This document shows positions 1 to 5,317 of a DNA stretch of 6,109 nt, piece by piece. Origin of the DNA: a bacterium (lineage in GTDB: Bacteria; Acidobacteriota; Blastocatellia; Pyrinomonadales; Pyrinomonadaceae); assembly GCA_029945985.1 (NCBI GenBank), contig JAQSDP010000124.1, positions 1-6,109 of the forward strand. The letters run 5' to 3'. Below the pieces are notes generated by a model that had not been told where the DNA came from, searched no databases, and worked only from the letters and a program-made list of their open reading frames with translations. A program made the translations under genes and the position numbers. The stretch's first letter is position 1. Every line of letters begins with the position of its first letter.

Positions 1-108
1 TGCGGCGAAGCGACGACCGTTCCCTTCTATCCGTCTCAAGGCCGCCCCGTTTTCTGCCGCTCTTGCTTCCTTGAGATGAACCCGTCCATTCTCAGCCCTC
101 AATCCTGA
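1..108 (+). CDS. CxxC-x17-CxxC zinc-ribbon protein, C-terminal end (partial)
   Basis: Frame 1 is open from the window edge to a TGA at 106-108 and encodes the last 35 residues of a protein. The visible part starts with Cys-Gly-Glu, then VPFYP, then GRPVFCRSCF. Exactly 17 residues separate the first Cys from the second Cys pair (CRSC). This is the right half of the CxxC-x17-CxxC zinc-binding domain, in which two CxxC knuckles bind one zinc. The segment VPF-P-GRPV-C--C is typical of that domain. The short tail after it has no further motif. The function of these proteins is poorly known; nucleic-acid or protein binding is usually assumed. The gene converges on the transporter: its stop ends at 108 and the transporter's stop codon begins at 109. 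No terminator-like hairpin is visible between them. The upstream part of the gene lies outside the window. Confidence 0.8.
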   Translation, partial: CGEATTVPFYPSQGRPVFCRSCFLEMNPSILSPQS

Positions 109-2106
109 TCATCCGCCGACGTGAACGCTAGGCCGCAGCTCGGGGTCTTCCTCAGCCTGCCGAAGAATTTCGCGCGTTACCGGAGCAGTATCTCCCTCGC
201 CAAACAAAATGTAACGGGCGAGATACATGATCGGGTTGCCTTCGCTCCAACCGAAATAGACATGAGGGATCTTCCCGGTCCTGTCTCGAATATTTAAAAG
301 TAGTGCAGCGATCGCGTTCGGAACTGCCGGTGCCTCTGTCCGAAGTATTTTGTAGCCCTCAATATCCACGCCGCGAATCGTGAGCCCGCCCGTAAACTCG
401 GAAGCGTCCCCAATTTCGATCTCGTAGAAGAGGATCGGATCAGTCGAAGGAATATGGTTGTCTATCCTCTTTTCGTGTTCCTTGAATCGATATTCGGTGA
501 CGTCGCCCGTTTCCCGCCGATTCGTGACTATGCGGATGTCACCCTCTGAAACGACCTCCTCGATAAACTTCAAGGCTGTTTCGTCAAAATCGATCTTCTC
601 AATCCGGATCTCCGTCGTGCGAAGAGCTCGAGAAACGAATGATGTGGCGATGATCGCGAAGATGAACAGCAAAGCGATCTGAATTCCGCTCGGCTGCTCA
701 ATGATATTCACTGCAGTCGTATAGAAAAAGATGAGCGTAACGATCAGGAAAAATATCCAGGAAACCTCGTTCTTTCGCCAAGCCGATATCGTTACCGCAA
801 CGCAAGCTGAAGTCATCAGGGCCAAGACGCCGGTCGCATACGCTCCGCCCTGAGCGGCAACATCTGCCTGAAAAAGGATCGTGACGAGGAAGCAGATGAG
901 CGTAAAAACCAGGACGAGCGGACGCGTCGCTCTAGCCCAATCAGGAGCCATCCCGTATCGAGGCAAGTACCGCGGTACGATGTTGAGGAGCCCTGCCATG
1001 GCCGAGGCACCCGCGAACCACAAGATCGCGATGGTCGAGATGTCATAGATCGTACCAAAGACGTCGCCGAACATCCCATGTGCGAGATACGAAAGGGCTC
1101 GTCCATAGGCCTGCCCTCCAGCTTGAAACTCCGCAGGCGGGATCAGCATCGAAGTGATGATGCTGCTGCCGACCAACATTACGCTCATTATTAGGGCCGC
1201 TGACGTGAGCAATTTCTTACCGTTGCGGATCCTTCCTTGAAGCTCTTCGCTGTCGGAAACGTCTTGATCCGACATCGAGCTTTCGGTGTAGTGTTTCGGC
1301 GATGTTTTTGACTCCCCATCACCTTCGATGAGGGGCATGACGACCACTCCGGTCTCGAATCCGGATAAACCTAGTGCAAGTTTAGGAAATACATACAACG
1401 AAGCTACGGCCAGCCAGAGGATACTCCCTTCAACTTTCGGGCTCGCCCAAACGGCCGCTTGCCAGTTTGCGAAGACCTCAGGCCTAACCCAGAAGATCTC
1501 GTATATGCCGACGCTGATCGTAATGGTATTCAGAACGATAAAGATAGCGACGATGAAGACCGCGATCCCGATCGCCTCGTTGAAGCCCCGCAGAAAGACC
1601 GCTCCAAGGAGTCCGATCAGGACCAAGGTCACTATCACCTCGTGATGAAGTATCGGGAAGCTTGCGGCAACAAATGGATTCTCGAGGATGTGCGCAGTAG
1701 CATCGGCGGCCGACAGCGTGATCGTGATGATGAAACTCGTCGCCACAAATCCGAGAAGCATCAAGACGAACATCTTACCCTTCCACCGCGAAAGCAGCTT
1801 CTCGAGCATCGAGATAGACCCGTCGCCATGCGGGCTCTCTTCGGCAACCCGACGATACATCGGCAGGGCGCCGAAAAGCGTCAGCAAGACAAGGACGAAT
1901 GTGGCAAATGGTGAAAGGACACTTGCGGCGAGGAATGCGATACCCGGTTGGTAACCCAAGGTCGAGAAGTAGTCAACGCCCGTCAGGCACATCACCTGCC
2001 ACCAGGAGTGCTTGTGATGCCTGCCTTCGGGCTCATGCGGACCCTCAGGCTCTTGCACGCCTTTGTACAGCCAACGCGAAAGCCAGGTCTTGGTGTTCCT
2101 TGCCAT
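109..2106 (-). CDS. APC-superfamily permease, probable KimA/KUP-like potassium transporter under c-di-AMP control
   Basis: A 665-residue inner-membrane transporter. Residues 1-37 are a hydrophilic, His-rich N-terminus. About twelve membrane segments fill 38-495, interrupted by an acidic cytoplasmic loop near 261-298. Residues 496-665 form a soluble domain. Motifs include GVDYFSTLGY in TM1 (43-52), HGDGS (93-97), FLRGFNE (171-177) and GLSGFETG (246-253). From memory of Bacillus KimA, TM1 Asp36 and Tyr43 lie seven residues apart and help bind K+; here Asp45 and Tyr52 have the same spacing. The KimA TGVE motif corresponds to SGFE (248-251), which keeps the glutamate. An amino-acid substrate cannot be excluded from the protein alone, but the c-di-AMP riboswitch directly upstream favours K+ import. 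The ATG at 2106-2104 follows an in-frame TGA two codons upstream, so the start cannot be earlier. No Shine-Dalgarno sequence precedes it, because a terminator U-tract occupies that position. Confidence 0.88.
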   Translation of the reverse strand: MARNTKTWLSRWLYKGVQEPEGPHEPEGRHHKHSWWQVMCLTGVDYFSTLGYQPGIAFLAASVLSPFATFVLVLLTLFGALPMYRRVAEESPHGDGSISMLEKLLSRWKGKMFVLMLLGFVATSFIITITLSAADATAHILENPFVAASFPILHHEVIVTLVLIGLLGAVFLRGFNEAIGIAVFIVAIFIVLNTITISVGIYEIFWVRPEVFANWQAAVWASPKVEGSILWLAVASLYVFPKLALGLSGFETGVVVMPLIEGDGESKTSPKHYTESSMSDQDVSDSEELQGRIRNGKKLLTSAALIMSVMLVGSSIITSMLIPPAEFQAGGQAYGRALSYLAHGMFGDVFGTIYDISTIAILWFAGASAMAGLLNIVPRYLPRYGMAPDWARATRPLVLVFTLICFLVTILFQADVAAQGGAYATGVLALMTSACVAVTISAWRKNEVSWIFFLIVTLIFFYTTAVNIIEQPSGIQIALLFIFAIIATSFVSRALRTTEIRIEKIDFDETALKFIEEVVSEGDIRIVTNRRETGDVTEYRFKEHEKRIDNHIPSTDPILFYEIEIGDASEFTGGLTIRGVDIEGYKILRTEAPAVPNAIAALLLNIRDRTGKIPHVYFGWSEGNPIMYLARYILFGEGDTAPVTREILRQAEEDPELRPSVHVGG

Positions 2107-2111
2107 TGATC

Positions 2112-2152
2112 AAAAAAGACAAAGCCGTTCACCGCAAACAACGCGGCGAACG
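2112..2152 (-). terminator. Riboswitch-controlled intrinsic terminator in the transporter leader
   Basis: On the minus strand, CGTTCGCCGC (2152-2143) pairs with GCGGTGAACG (2135-2126) over 10 bp, including one G-U, around a 7-nt loop. It is followed by CTTTGTC and six T residues (2117-2112). This is a strong Rho-independent terminator between the c-di-AMP aptamer and the start codon at 2106. It is therefore the likely expression platform: an OFF switch that ends transcription when ligand is bound. The 5' arm can also pair with ACGCGAGAAC inside the aptamer (2238-2229), a possible antiterminator. Confidence 0.88.
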
Positions 2153-2185
2153 ACCCTGTGAGGTATCAGAAAATCCCCATTACTT

Positions 2186-2312
2186 CCAATATGCTTACGA
2201 GGTTAGCTGTCGGCTCGAACATGGAAGTGTTCTCGCGTCCTTAGACCCTTACGCCCCGGACTATTGGTTCCCCCGTGCAAGCGAGCTTGTCACCTACTTC
2301 AGCTTCATCCGA
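2186..2312 (-). promoter_or_regulatory. c-di-AMP riboswitch (ydaO/yuaA type)
   Basis: Read on the minus strand, the leader contains the conserved blocks of the ydaO aptamer in the correct order. They are GGGGGAACC (2274-2266), GGGGCGTAA (near 2257-2249), and the 3' signature CCGACAGCTAACCTCGTAAGC, within 2213-2193. Known ydaO aptamers share the GGAACC, GGGG-TAA and CCGACAGCTAAC-CCG blocks. A small hairpin (CAAG, CTCG, CTTG) sits just 5' of the first block, where other members also have one. CGGGG near 2275 can pair with CCTCG near 2201. I could not find a convincing P1 closing helix by hand, so the outer ends are approximate. The element binds cyclic di-AMP and, in known cases, turns off K+ and osmolyte transport or cell-wall hydrolase genes. 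Here it lies between a promoter and an intrinsic terminator, just upstream of the KimA-like transporter. Confidence 0.93.
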
Positions 2313-2321
2313 TCCACTCTC

Positions 2322-2351
2322 AATATACCCCTATCGACTTTTTAATCGCAA
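2322..2351 (-). promoter_or_regulatory. Candidate sigma-70-type promoter for the riboswitch and transporter transcript
   Basis: On the minus strand, TTGCGA (2351-2346, 4/6 match to the -35 consensus) and TATATT (2327-2322, 5/6 match to the -10 consensus) are 18 nt apart. Initiation would be expected near 2314-2316, just before the first aptamer nucleotides. It lies downstream of the terminator at 2389-2422, so the transporter would be transcribed separately from the upstream operon. The assignment is by consensus and position only. Confidence 0.55.
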
Positions 2352-2388
2352 ACCCGGCCGGTGCAGTGACTATATCTGGAAGCTAGTC

Positions 2389-2422
2389 AAAAAATAGGGC
2401 GACGTCTCCCACACCGTCGCCC
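2389..2422 (-). terminator. Intrinsic terminator ending the upstream minus-strand transcript or small RNA
   Basis: A perfect 8-bp GC-rich stem, GGGCGACG (2422-2415) with CGTCGCCC (2404-2397), closes a 10-nt loop. On the minus strand it is followed by TATTTTTT (2396-2389). The plus-strand side has only three T residues, so the element is directional. It ends either the surface-protein operon or a small RNA that starts near 2477. It separates both from the riboswitch-controlled transporter gene. Confidence 0.88.
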
Positions 2423-2478
2423 TTTGTGGCCGCAGGTCCTCACCCCCTGCAGCCGGGTGTTCACCGGGGAGGTGAACA
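2389..2478 (-). ncRNA. Candidate three-hairpin small RNA with an anti-Shine-Dalgarno-like loop
   Basis: Three adjacent hairpins are seen on the minus strand. Hairpin 1 is TGTTCACC (2478-2471) with GGTGAACA (2465-2458) around loop TCCCC. Hairpin 2 is GGCTGCAGG (2454-2446) with CCTGCGGCC (2436-2428), 9 bp with one G-U, around loop GGGTGAGGA. Hairpin 3 is the terminator at 2422-2389. Spacers are only 3-5 nt. A possible promoter ends 5 nt upstream of hairpin 1. There is no plausible ORF. The segment TTCACCTCCCC resembles the 16S anti-Shine-Dalgarno sequence, as in small RNAs that bind ribosome-binding sites. Loop 1 could also pair with GGGA in loop 3 or GGG in loop 2. It matches no RNA family I recognise (not 6S, SRP, tmRNA or RNase P). 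The alternative is a structured 3' UTR of the operon that ends at 2562. Confidence 0.42.
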
Positions 2479-2483
2479 GGACG

Positions 2484-2511
2484 ATTATCCACAATAGCAG
2501 TCAAATTGCAA
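2484..2511 (-). promoter_or_regulatory. Candidate promoter for the three-hairpin RNA
   Basis: On the minus strand, TTGCAA (2511-2506, 4/6 match to -35) and GATAAT (2489-2484, 5/6 match to -10) are 16 nt apart. Initiation would fall near 2477, almost exactly at the first hairpin. That agreement is the main support. An overlapping TTGACT lies at 2503-2498 but is not well spaced for this -10. The stretch 2512-2561, between the protease stop and this site, shows nothing else. Confidence 0.35.
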
Positions 2512-2561
2512 CAGAAATATTGTACGGGTTTCGGACACCGCTTGGATCTCAGATCCGAAGG

Positions 2562-3209
2562 CTACCGAATGATCAATGAACCGACAAGATATTGCTTAAC
2601 GCCCGCATTGCTAATAATTTGGAGAGTGTATTCTCCTTTGGGAAGATCTGGCTGGAAGGGCAGTGCGAAGCCGACCACTTTGACCGAAGAAAATGTACGC
2701 GGATCACTGAGGCTGGGATCGAATGCGGCTCCCCCCCCTGAGATGCCCACACGGGCGATCGAGTGAGGTGTTCCAACAACACCGATGAACAGCCCCTGCG
2801 ACATCGATCTTAGATCTACAGGGAGCCTTGCGAGTTGGACCGAGGTCCCTAACAACTGCACCCGAATGCCAGATTTCGACGTCCGAAGAACAAAATGCTT
2901 CTTCGTCGCATCCGCAACGTCCACGGTGATGTTTGTATTCTCAACCGCGAACTCATCTGACCCGCCTTCGGCTGACGCAAAGAGCACAAACTCTCCCTCG
3001 GGAACGCCTTCTAGCCGATAGCTCCCGCCTTTCTCCGGAACAGTTGCGGCTATGAGGCGTCCAGTCACTGCCTCCTCGATCCATACGAGGGCTCGGACAT
3101 ATGGCAGATCTACGGAAACCCGCCCGCTTACAGCACCACAGCAGCCGACGTCTTCCGGACGCGGGCCGTATATGCCTTTGATGGACGAAGAATCGACTGA
3201 CTTGAGCAA
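2562..3209 (-). pseudogene. Matrixin-like protease, C-terminal portion (after a frameshift): carboxypeptidase-regulatory-like and beta-sandwich domains
   Basis: This reading frame continues the protease gene in the +1 frame and ends at TAG (2564-2562). It opens only after an in-frame TAA at 3272-3270. A TTG near 3209 is the first possible start, but no ribosome-binding site is seen and the first residues belong to a protease domain. LLKSVDSSSIKGIYG matches the end of a matrixin catalytic domain, the usual last helix before the tail. A beta-rich segment follows: GAVSGRVSV, VTGRLIAATVPEKGGSYRL and GVPEGEFVLFAS. This pattern suggests a carboxypeptidase regulatory-like (transthyretin-type) fold. 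A second beta-sandwich ends in LPKGEYTLQIISNAGVK. Such tails are common on secreted proteins. A run of eight G residues (2738-2731) encodes SGGGA. This segment is unlikely to be made alone and is best read as the second half of one broken gene. Confidence 0.75.
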
Positions 3210-3816
3210 GCTCGTCGCGAGATCCCTTAAACAGTGCGGGCCCGAGGCTCCTCGACGCGCGCTCGTACATTACGGAACTCCAAACCGGTGAGTGTTTAAG
3301 CCCTAACAAATGACCGATCTCATGCGTGAGCGTATCCTGCAGATCAAACGTATCGAATGATCCATCTGTGGAAAACCGCACGAATGGATTCAAGACAATA
3401 TCTGCTTCCGTTATGTAGCCCAGAGTATCCCTGAACACTCTGGTCACAGCCGCCGGCGAAGCCTCTTGCCGAGGAAACAACTTTACGTTTTCAAGAGTGC
3501 CCGCTCCGGTTATGAGGTTGATCCCGTCGCCCTTGTTCCCTTTCGGACTTACCGAGTCGGCGTCAGATTCGATCAGATCGAAAGTGATAGCCGTCGGATT
3601 TGACCAAGCGCGAAGGCTCCGTCTCACGACCTGCGAGACATCCCCCTGAATGTTGCCACTAGACGCTATCGAACGTGACAGCGAGAGCCTGATGCGAGAG
3701 TTCCGCCACTTTATATCTTTGGAAAAGTAGGGTTGTTCGGACGCAAATACTGACGGGAATAAAAAGAGCAGTACCGCGAAAAAGGCAAAACATCTAGCTT
3801 TGACGCGGTACTGCAT
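2953..3816 (-). pseudogene. Secreted matrixin-like (M10-type) zinc metalloprotease, N-terminal portion with catalytic site; frameshifted
   Basis: The best start is the ATG at 3816-3814. A signal peptide follows directly: basic MQYRVKAR, a hydrophobic core and a likely cleavage after VFA (residue 25). The frame is open further upstream, but that stretch overlaps the preceding gene and lacks protein character. The metzincin zinc site HEIGHLLGLKH lies at residues 165-175, with three zinc-binding His and the catalytic Glu166. The Met-turn SVMY is at 182-184 (Met183 at 3270). Soon afterwards the frame leaves the family: residues beyond about 195 are Arg-rich nonsense up to a stop at 2953, while the real continuation is in the +1 frame (2562-3209). 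From 3816 to 2562 is 1255 nt, one more than a multiple of three, so one extra base would explain the break; the intact product would have 417 residues. The gene begins 22 nt after the small membrane protein gene, so it is probably in the same operon. Its substrate is unknown. Confidence 0.82.
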
Positions 3817-3838
3817 AGCCAAAAATGATCCGAAACGA

Positions 3839-4033
3839 TCAGTTAGTATTTCTTCCGACCTTCTCAAGGTCTGCAAAAGCGACCACGAGAAGAAGGGCCA
3901 CGATCCCAAGGGTCGCCAACACATAAAGGATTGCGATCTGCTCGAGATAAATGAACGTTCCAATAACGATCGTCGCTACTGCCAAGTACACGAGCGCGGT
4001 CATACGCCGGCTGAGATTTCCAATAGTTGCCAT
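3839..4033 (-). CDS. Small two-helix membrane protein of unknown function
   Basis: A 64-residue protein from the ATG at 4033, ending at TGA (3841-3839). A short basic N-terminus (ATIGNLSRR) is followed by two hydrophobic segments, about residues 12-31 and 34-54, and an acidic-to-basic tail (FADLEKVGRNTN). I recognise no family. An alternative start is TTG at 4111, which overlaps the stop of the export gene (TTGA) and would add 26 residues with no clear motif. An AGGG seven bases before that TTG is a weak argument for it, and neither start has a strong ribosome-binding site. The gene lies between the polysaccharide export gene and the metalloprotease on the same strand, probably in one operon. 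That context suggests an inner-membrane accessory to surface or polymer export, but nothing in the sequence shows this directly. Confidence 0.65.
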   Translation of the reverse strand: MATIGNLSRRMTALVYLAVATIVIGTFIYLEQIAILYVLATLGIVALLLVVAFADLEKVGRNTN

Positions 4034-4107
4034 GTTCAAAGGTCCGGGTAACGCCCGAAAGATAATTGAATCACATTTCTGAGCTTCATCCAACGTACGA
4101 ATTACGC

Positions 4108-5052
4108 TCAATTGATTACCCTAAGCGGTAAGGGCTGCTGTCTGCCGCCCGTTTCTACGTTCTCAACGACCGGAGGCGACGTGCGCTTTCGGGCTCCGCG
4201 AACCGGGACGTCGATGATATCAAATGGCAGGATCTCGACGTCATCAACTTTACCGGAAGTCACCCGATCAAGATCGGCATCGATGATCTGACCGTCAGAT
4301 GCCACTCGGCGATAAATAGTTACATTTCCCGAGACTCCGCGATTTGTTACCCCGCCCGCCGCTGCCACGATCCTTGATAGGGTAGCCCCTTCCCTCCAGT
4401 CCAGTCTCCCCGGCCGGTTCACGCCGCCGGTCACATACACCGGCTCCACTGATTCGACCGTAACGATGTCGCCGCTACGCACCCGAATGTCGGCCTCATG
4501 ATTTCCGGCCAGGATCTCGCTGATCCGAATCTTAATTACTGTAGTTGTGGTCACGGGTGAGTCGCAGCTCTGATTCGGAGGTCGCAGGATCGTGATCTCG
4601 CCGCTCGCCTTATCGGTGAAGCCGCCGCTGACCACAGCTAACTCGCTGATCTTTACGGGACGGCGTATCTGAAGCCGCATGGGCTGCCGAATGGCACCAT
4701 CGAGGATGGCCAGAGGACGCCGACTGCGGTCTAGGATCCTAACGATGACCCTCGGATCGCGAAGGGTTTTGGCATACGTTTCACGAATCGCTTCGGCTAA
4801 CTGTTCAGGTGATCTGCAAAGAGCAGGAATTGGGTCGACGATCTTGGTAAAACCATCCAGAAAGCCCTCCGGATTCAGCCTTCCTCTCCAGTCATAGTCA
4901 AAACCGCCAAGCTCGTCCACCTCTATCAGATCGCCGGGATGGATCAGGTCATCGCTAGGCTGATCCGCCTGCCCATAGATCGCGGAAATATCGCATAGGC
5001 ATACAAGAATGATCAGAATGGATTGTAGGATGAGGAAACGACGATTTGTCAC
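4108..5052 (-). CDS. Polysaccharide export protein (Wza/OPX family) with two SLBB domains
   Basis: A 314-residue periplasmic or outer-membrane protein. Residues 1-27 form a signal peptide with hydrophobic core FLILQSILIILVCLC. The Cys residues there do not fit a lipobox, so it is probably not a lipoprotein. Residues 35-110 are a polysaccharide export domain: DLIHPGDLIEVDE, then LNPEGF, LAEAIRETYAKTLRDPRVIVRI. Two SLBB-type domains follow: 112-158 (LAILDGAIRQPMRL, ISELAVVSGGFTD) and 204-250 (PVYVTGGVNRPGRL, LSRIVAAAGGVTN). The C-terminus is a Pro/Arg-rich tail with no obvious membrane helix like that of E. coli Wza. OPX proteins form the outer-membrane or periplasmic channel for capsule or exopolysaccharide, usually with a Wzc-type partner, which is not in this window. 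The start is GTG at 5052, six nt after the zinc-ribbon gene. Its stop overlaps the alternative TTG start of the next gene. Confidence 0.9.
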   Translation of the reverse strand: MTNRRFLILQSILIILVCLCDISAIYGQADQPSDDLIHPGDLIEVDELGGFDYDWRGRLNPEGFLDGFTKIVDPIPALCRSPEQLAEAIRETYAKTLRDPRVIVRILDRSRRPLAILDGAIRQPMRLQIRRPVKISELAVVSGGFTDKASGEITILRPPNQSCDSPVTTTTVIKIRISEILAGNHEADIRVRSGDIVTVESVEPVYVTGGVNRPGRLDWREGATLSRIVAAAGGVTNRGVSGNVTIYRRVASDGQIIDADLDRVTSGKVDDVEILPFDIIDVPVRGARKRTSPPVVENVETGGRQQPLPLRVIN

Positions 5053-5058
5053 TCTGTC

Positions 5059-5268
5059 TTACCCGTTTGACTCGACGGCTCCGGCCTTTTTCTTTTTCTT
5101 CTTAGCACCCCGGGGACTGGGCCGTGGAAATGCGAAACCGCGAAATTCCAAGTTGCAACCGTCGCACAAAAGATTGTACATGAAGACCAACCTCGAAAAT
5201 AGCCCGGTCGGACAGTATCCGCGTCTGATCCTTCTACTTCGGCAACTAGGGCATTTTTGAACAAACAT
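5059..5268 (-). CDS. Small zinc-ribbon protein with polylysine tail
   Basis: A 69-residue protein starting at ATG 5268 and ending at TAA (5061-5059). It has two Cys pairs, CPSC (residues 6-9) and CDGC (35-38), about 25 residues apart. The segment between them carries SRRIRRGY followed by a hydrophobic stretch (LFSRLVFMYNLL). This pattern, CPxC-S-R-R, a hydrophobic middle, then CxxC and an aromatic, is that of a single zinc ribbon. The C-terminus is strongly basic, with six consecutive Lys, which suggests binding to nucleic acid or an acidic surface. No enzyme motif is present. The gene lies 49 nt downstream of the helix-rich protein and 6 nt upstream of the export gene, so it is probably cotranscribed with the export gene. 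An overlapping frame ending at 5049 lacks the Cys pairs and is judged a shadow. No strong ribosome-binding site is visible. Confidence 0.82.
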   Translation of the reverse strand: MFVQKCPSCRSRRIRRGYCPTGLFSRLVFMYNLLCDGCNLEFRGFAFPRPSPRGAKKKKKKAGAVESNG

Positions 5269-5317
5269 GTGGAAACGAATGACCGAGCCTTGTGTACTTG
5301 ATTTCCGAATATCCGTG

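Noticed and set aside
1459..2345. Overlapping plus-strand open frames across the transporter gene and its leader (about 90-150 codons)
   Set aside because: They are antisense to a well-supported gene and to the riboswitch, with charged low-information sequence and no motifs.
2466..2477. Strong plus-strand ribosome-binding-like sequence GGGGAGGTGA
   Set aside because: No start codon follows at usable distance on the plus strand; it is the complement of hairpin 1 of the candidate minus-strand RNA.
3817..3963. 49-codon upstream extension of the metalloprotease frame
   Set aside because: It overlaps the small membrane protein gene, is Arg/Trp/Ser-rich without protein character, and would bury the clear signal peptide that starts at 3816.
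5083..5104. A-rich tract on the minus strand as a programmed frameshift site
   Set aside because: It contains AAA AAG codon pairs, but each is preceded by G rather than A, and a -1 slip does not lead into the other open frame, which needs +1.
5049..5264. Alternative 71-codon frame overlapping the zinc-ribbon gene, with a stop overlapping the GTG of the export gene
   Set aside because: It lacks the two Cys pairs that make the other frame convincing, and its sequence has no recognisable pattern. The GTGA overlap is appealing but probably chance.
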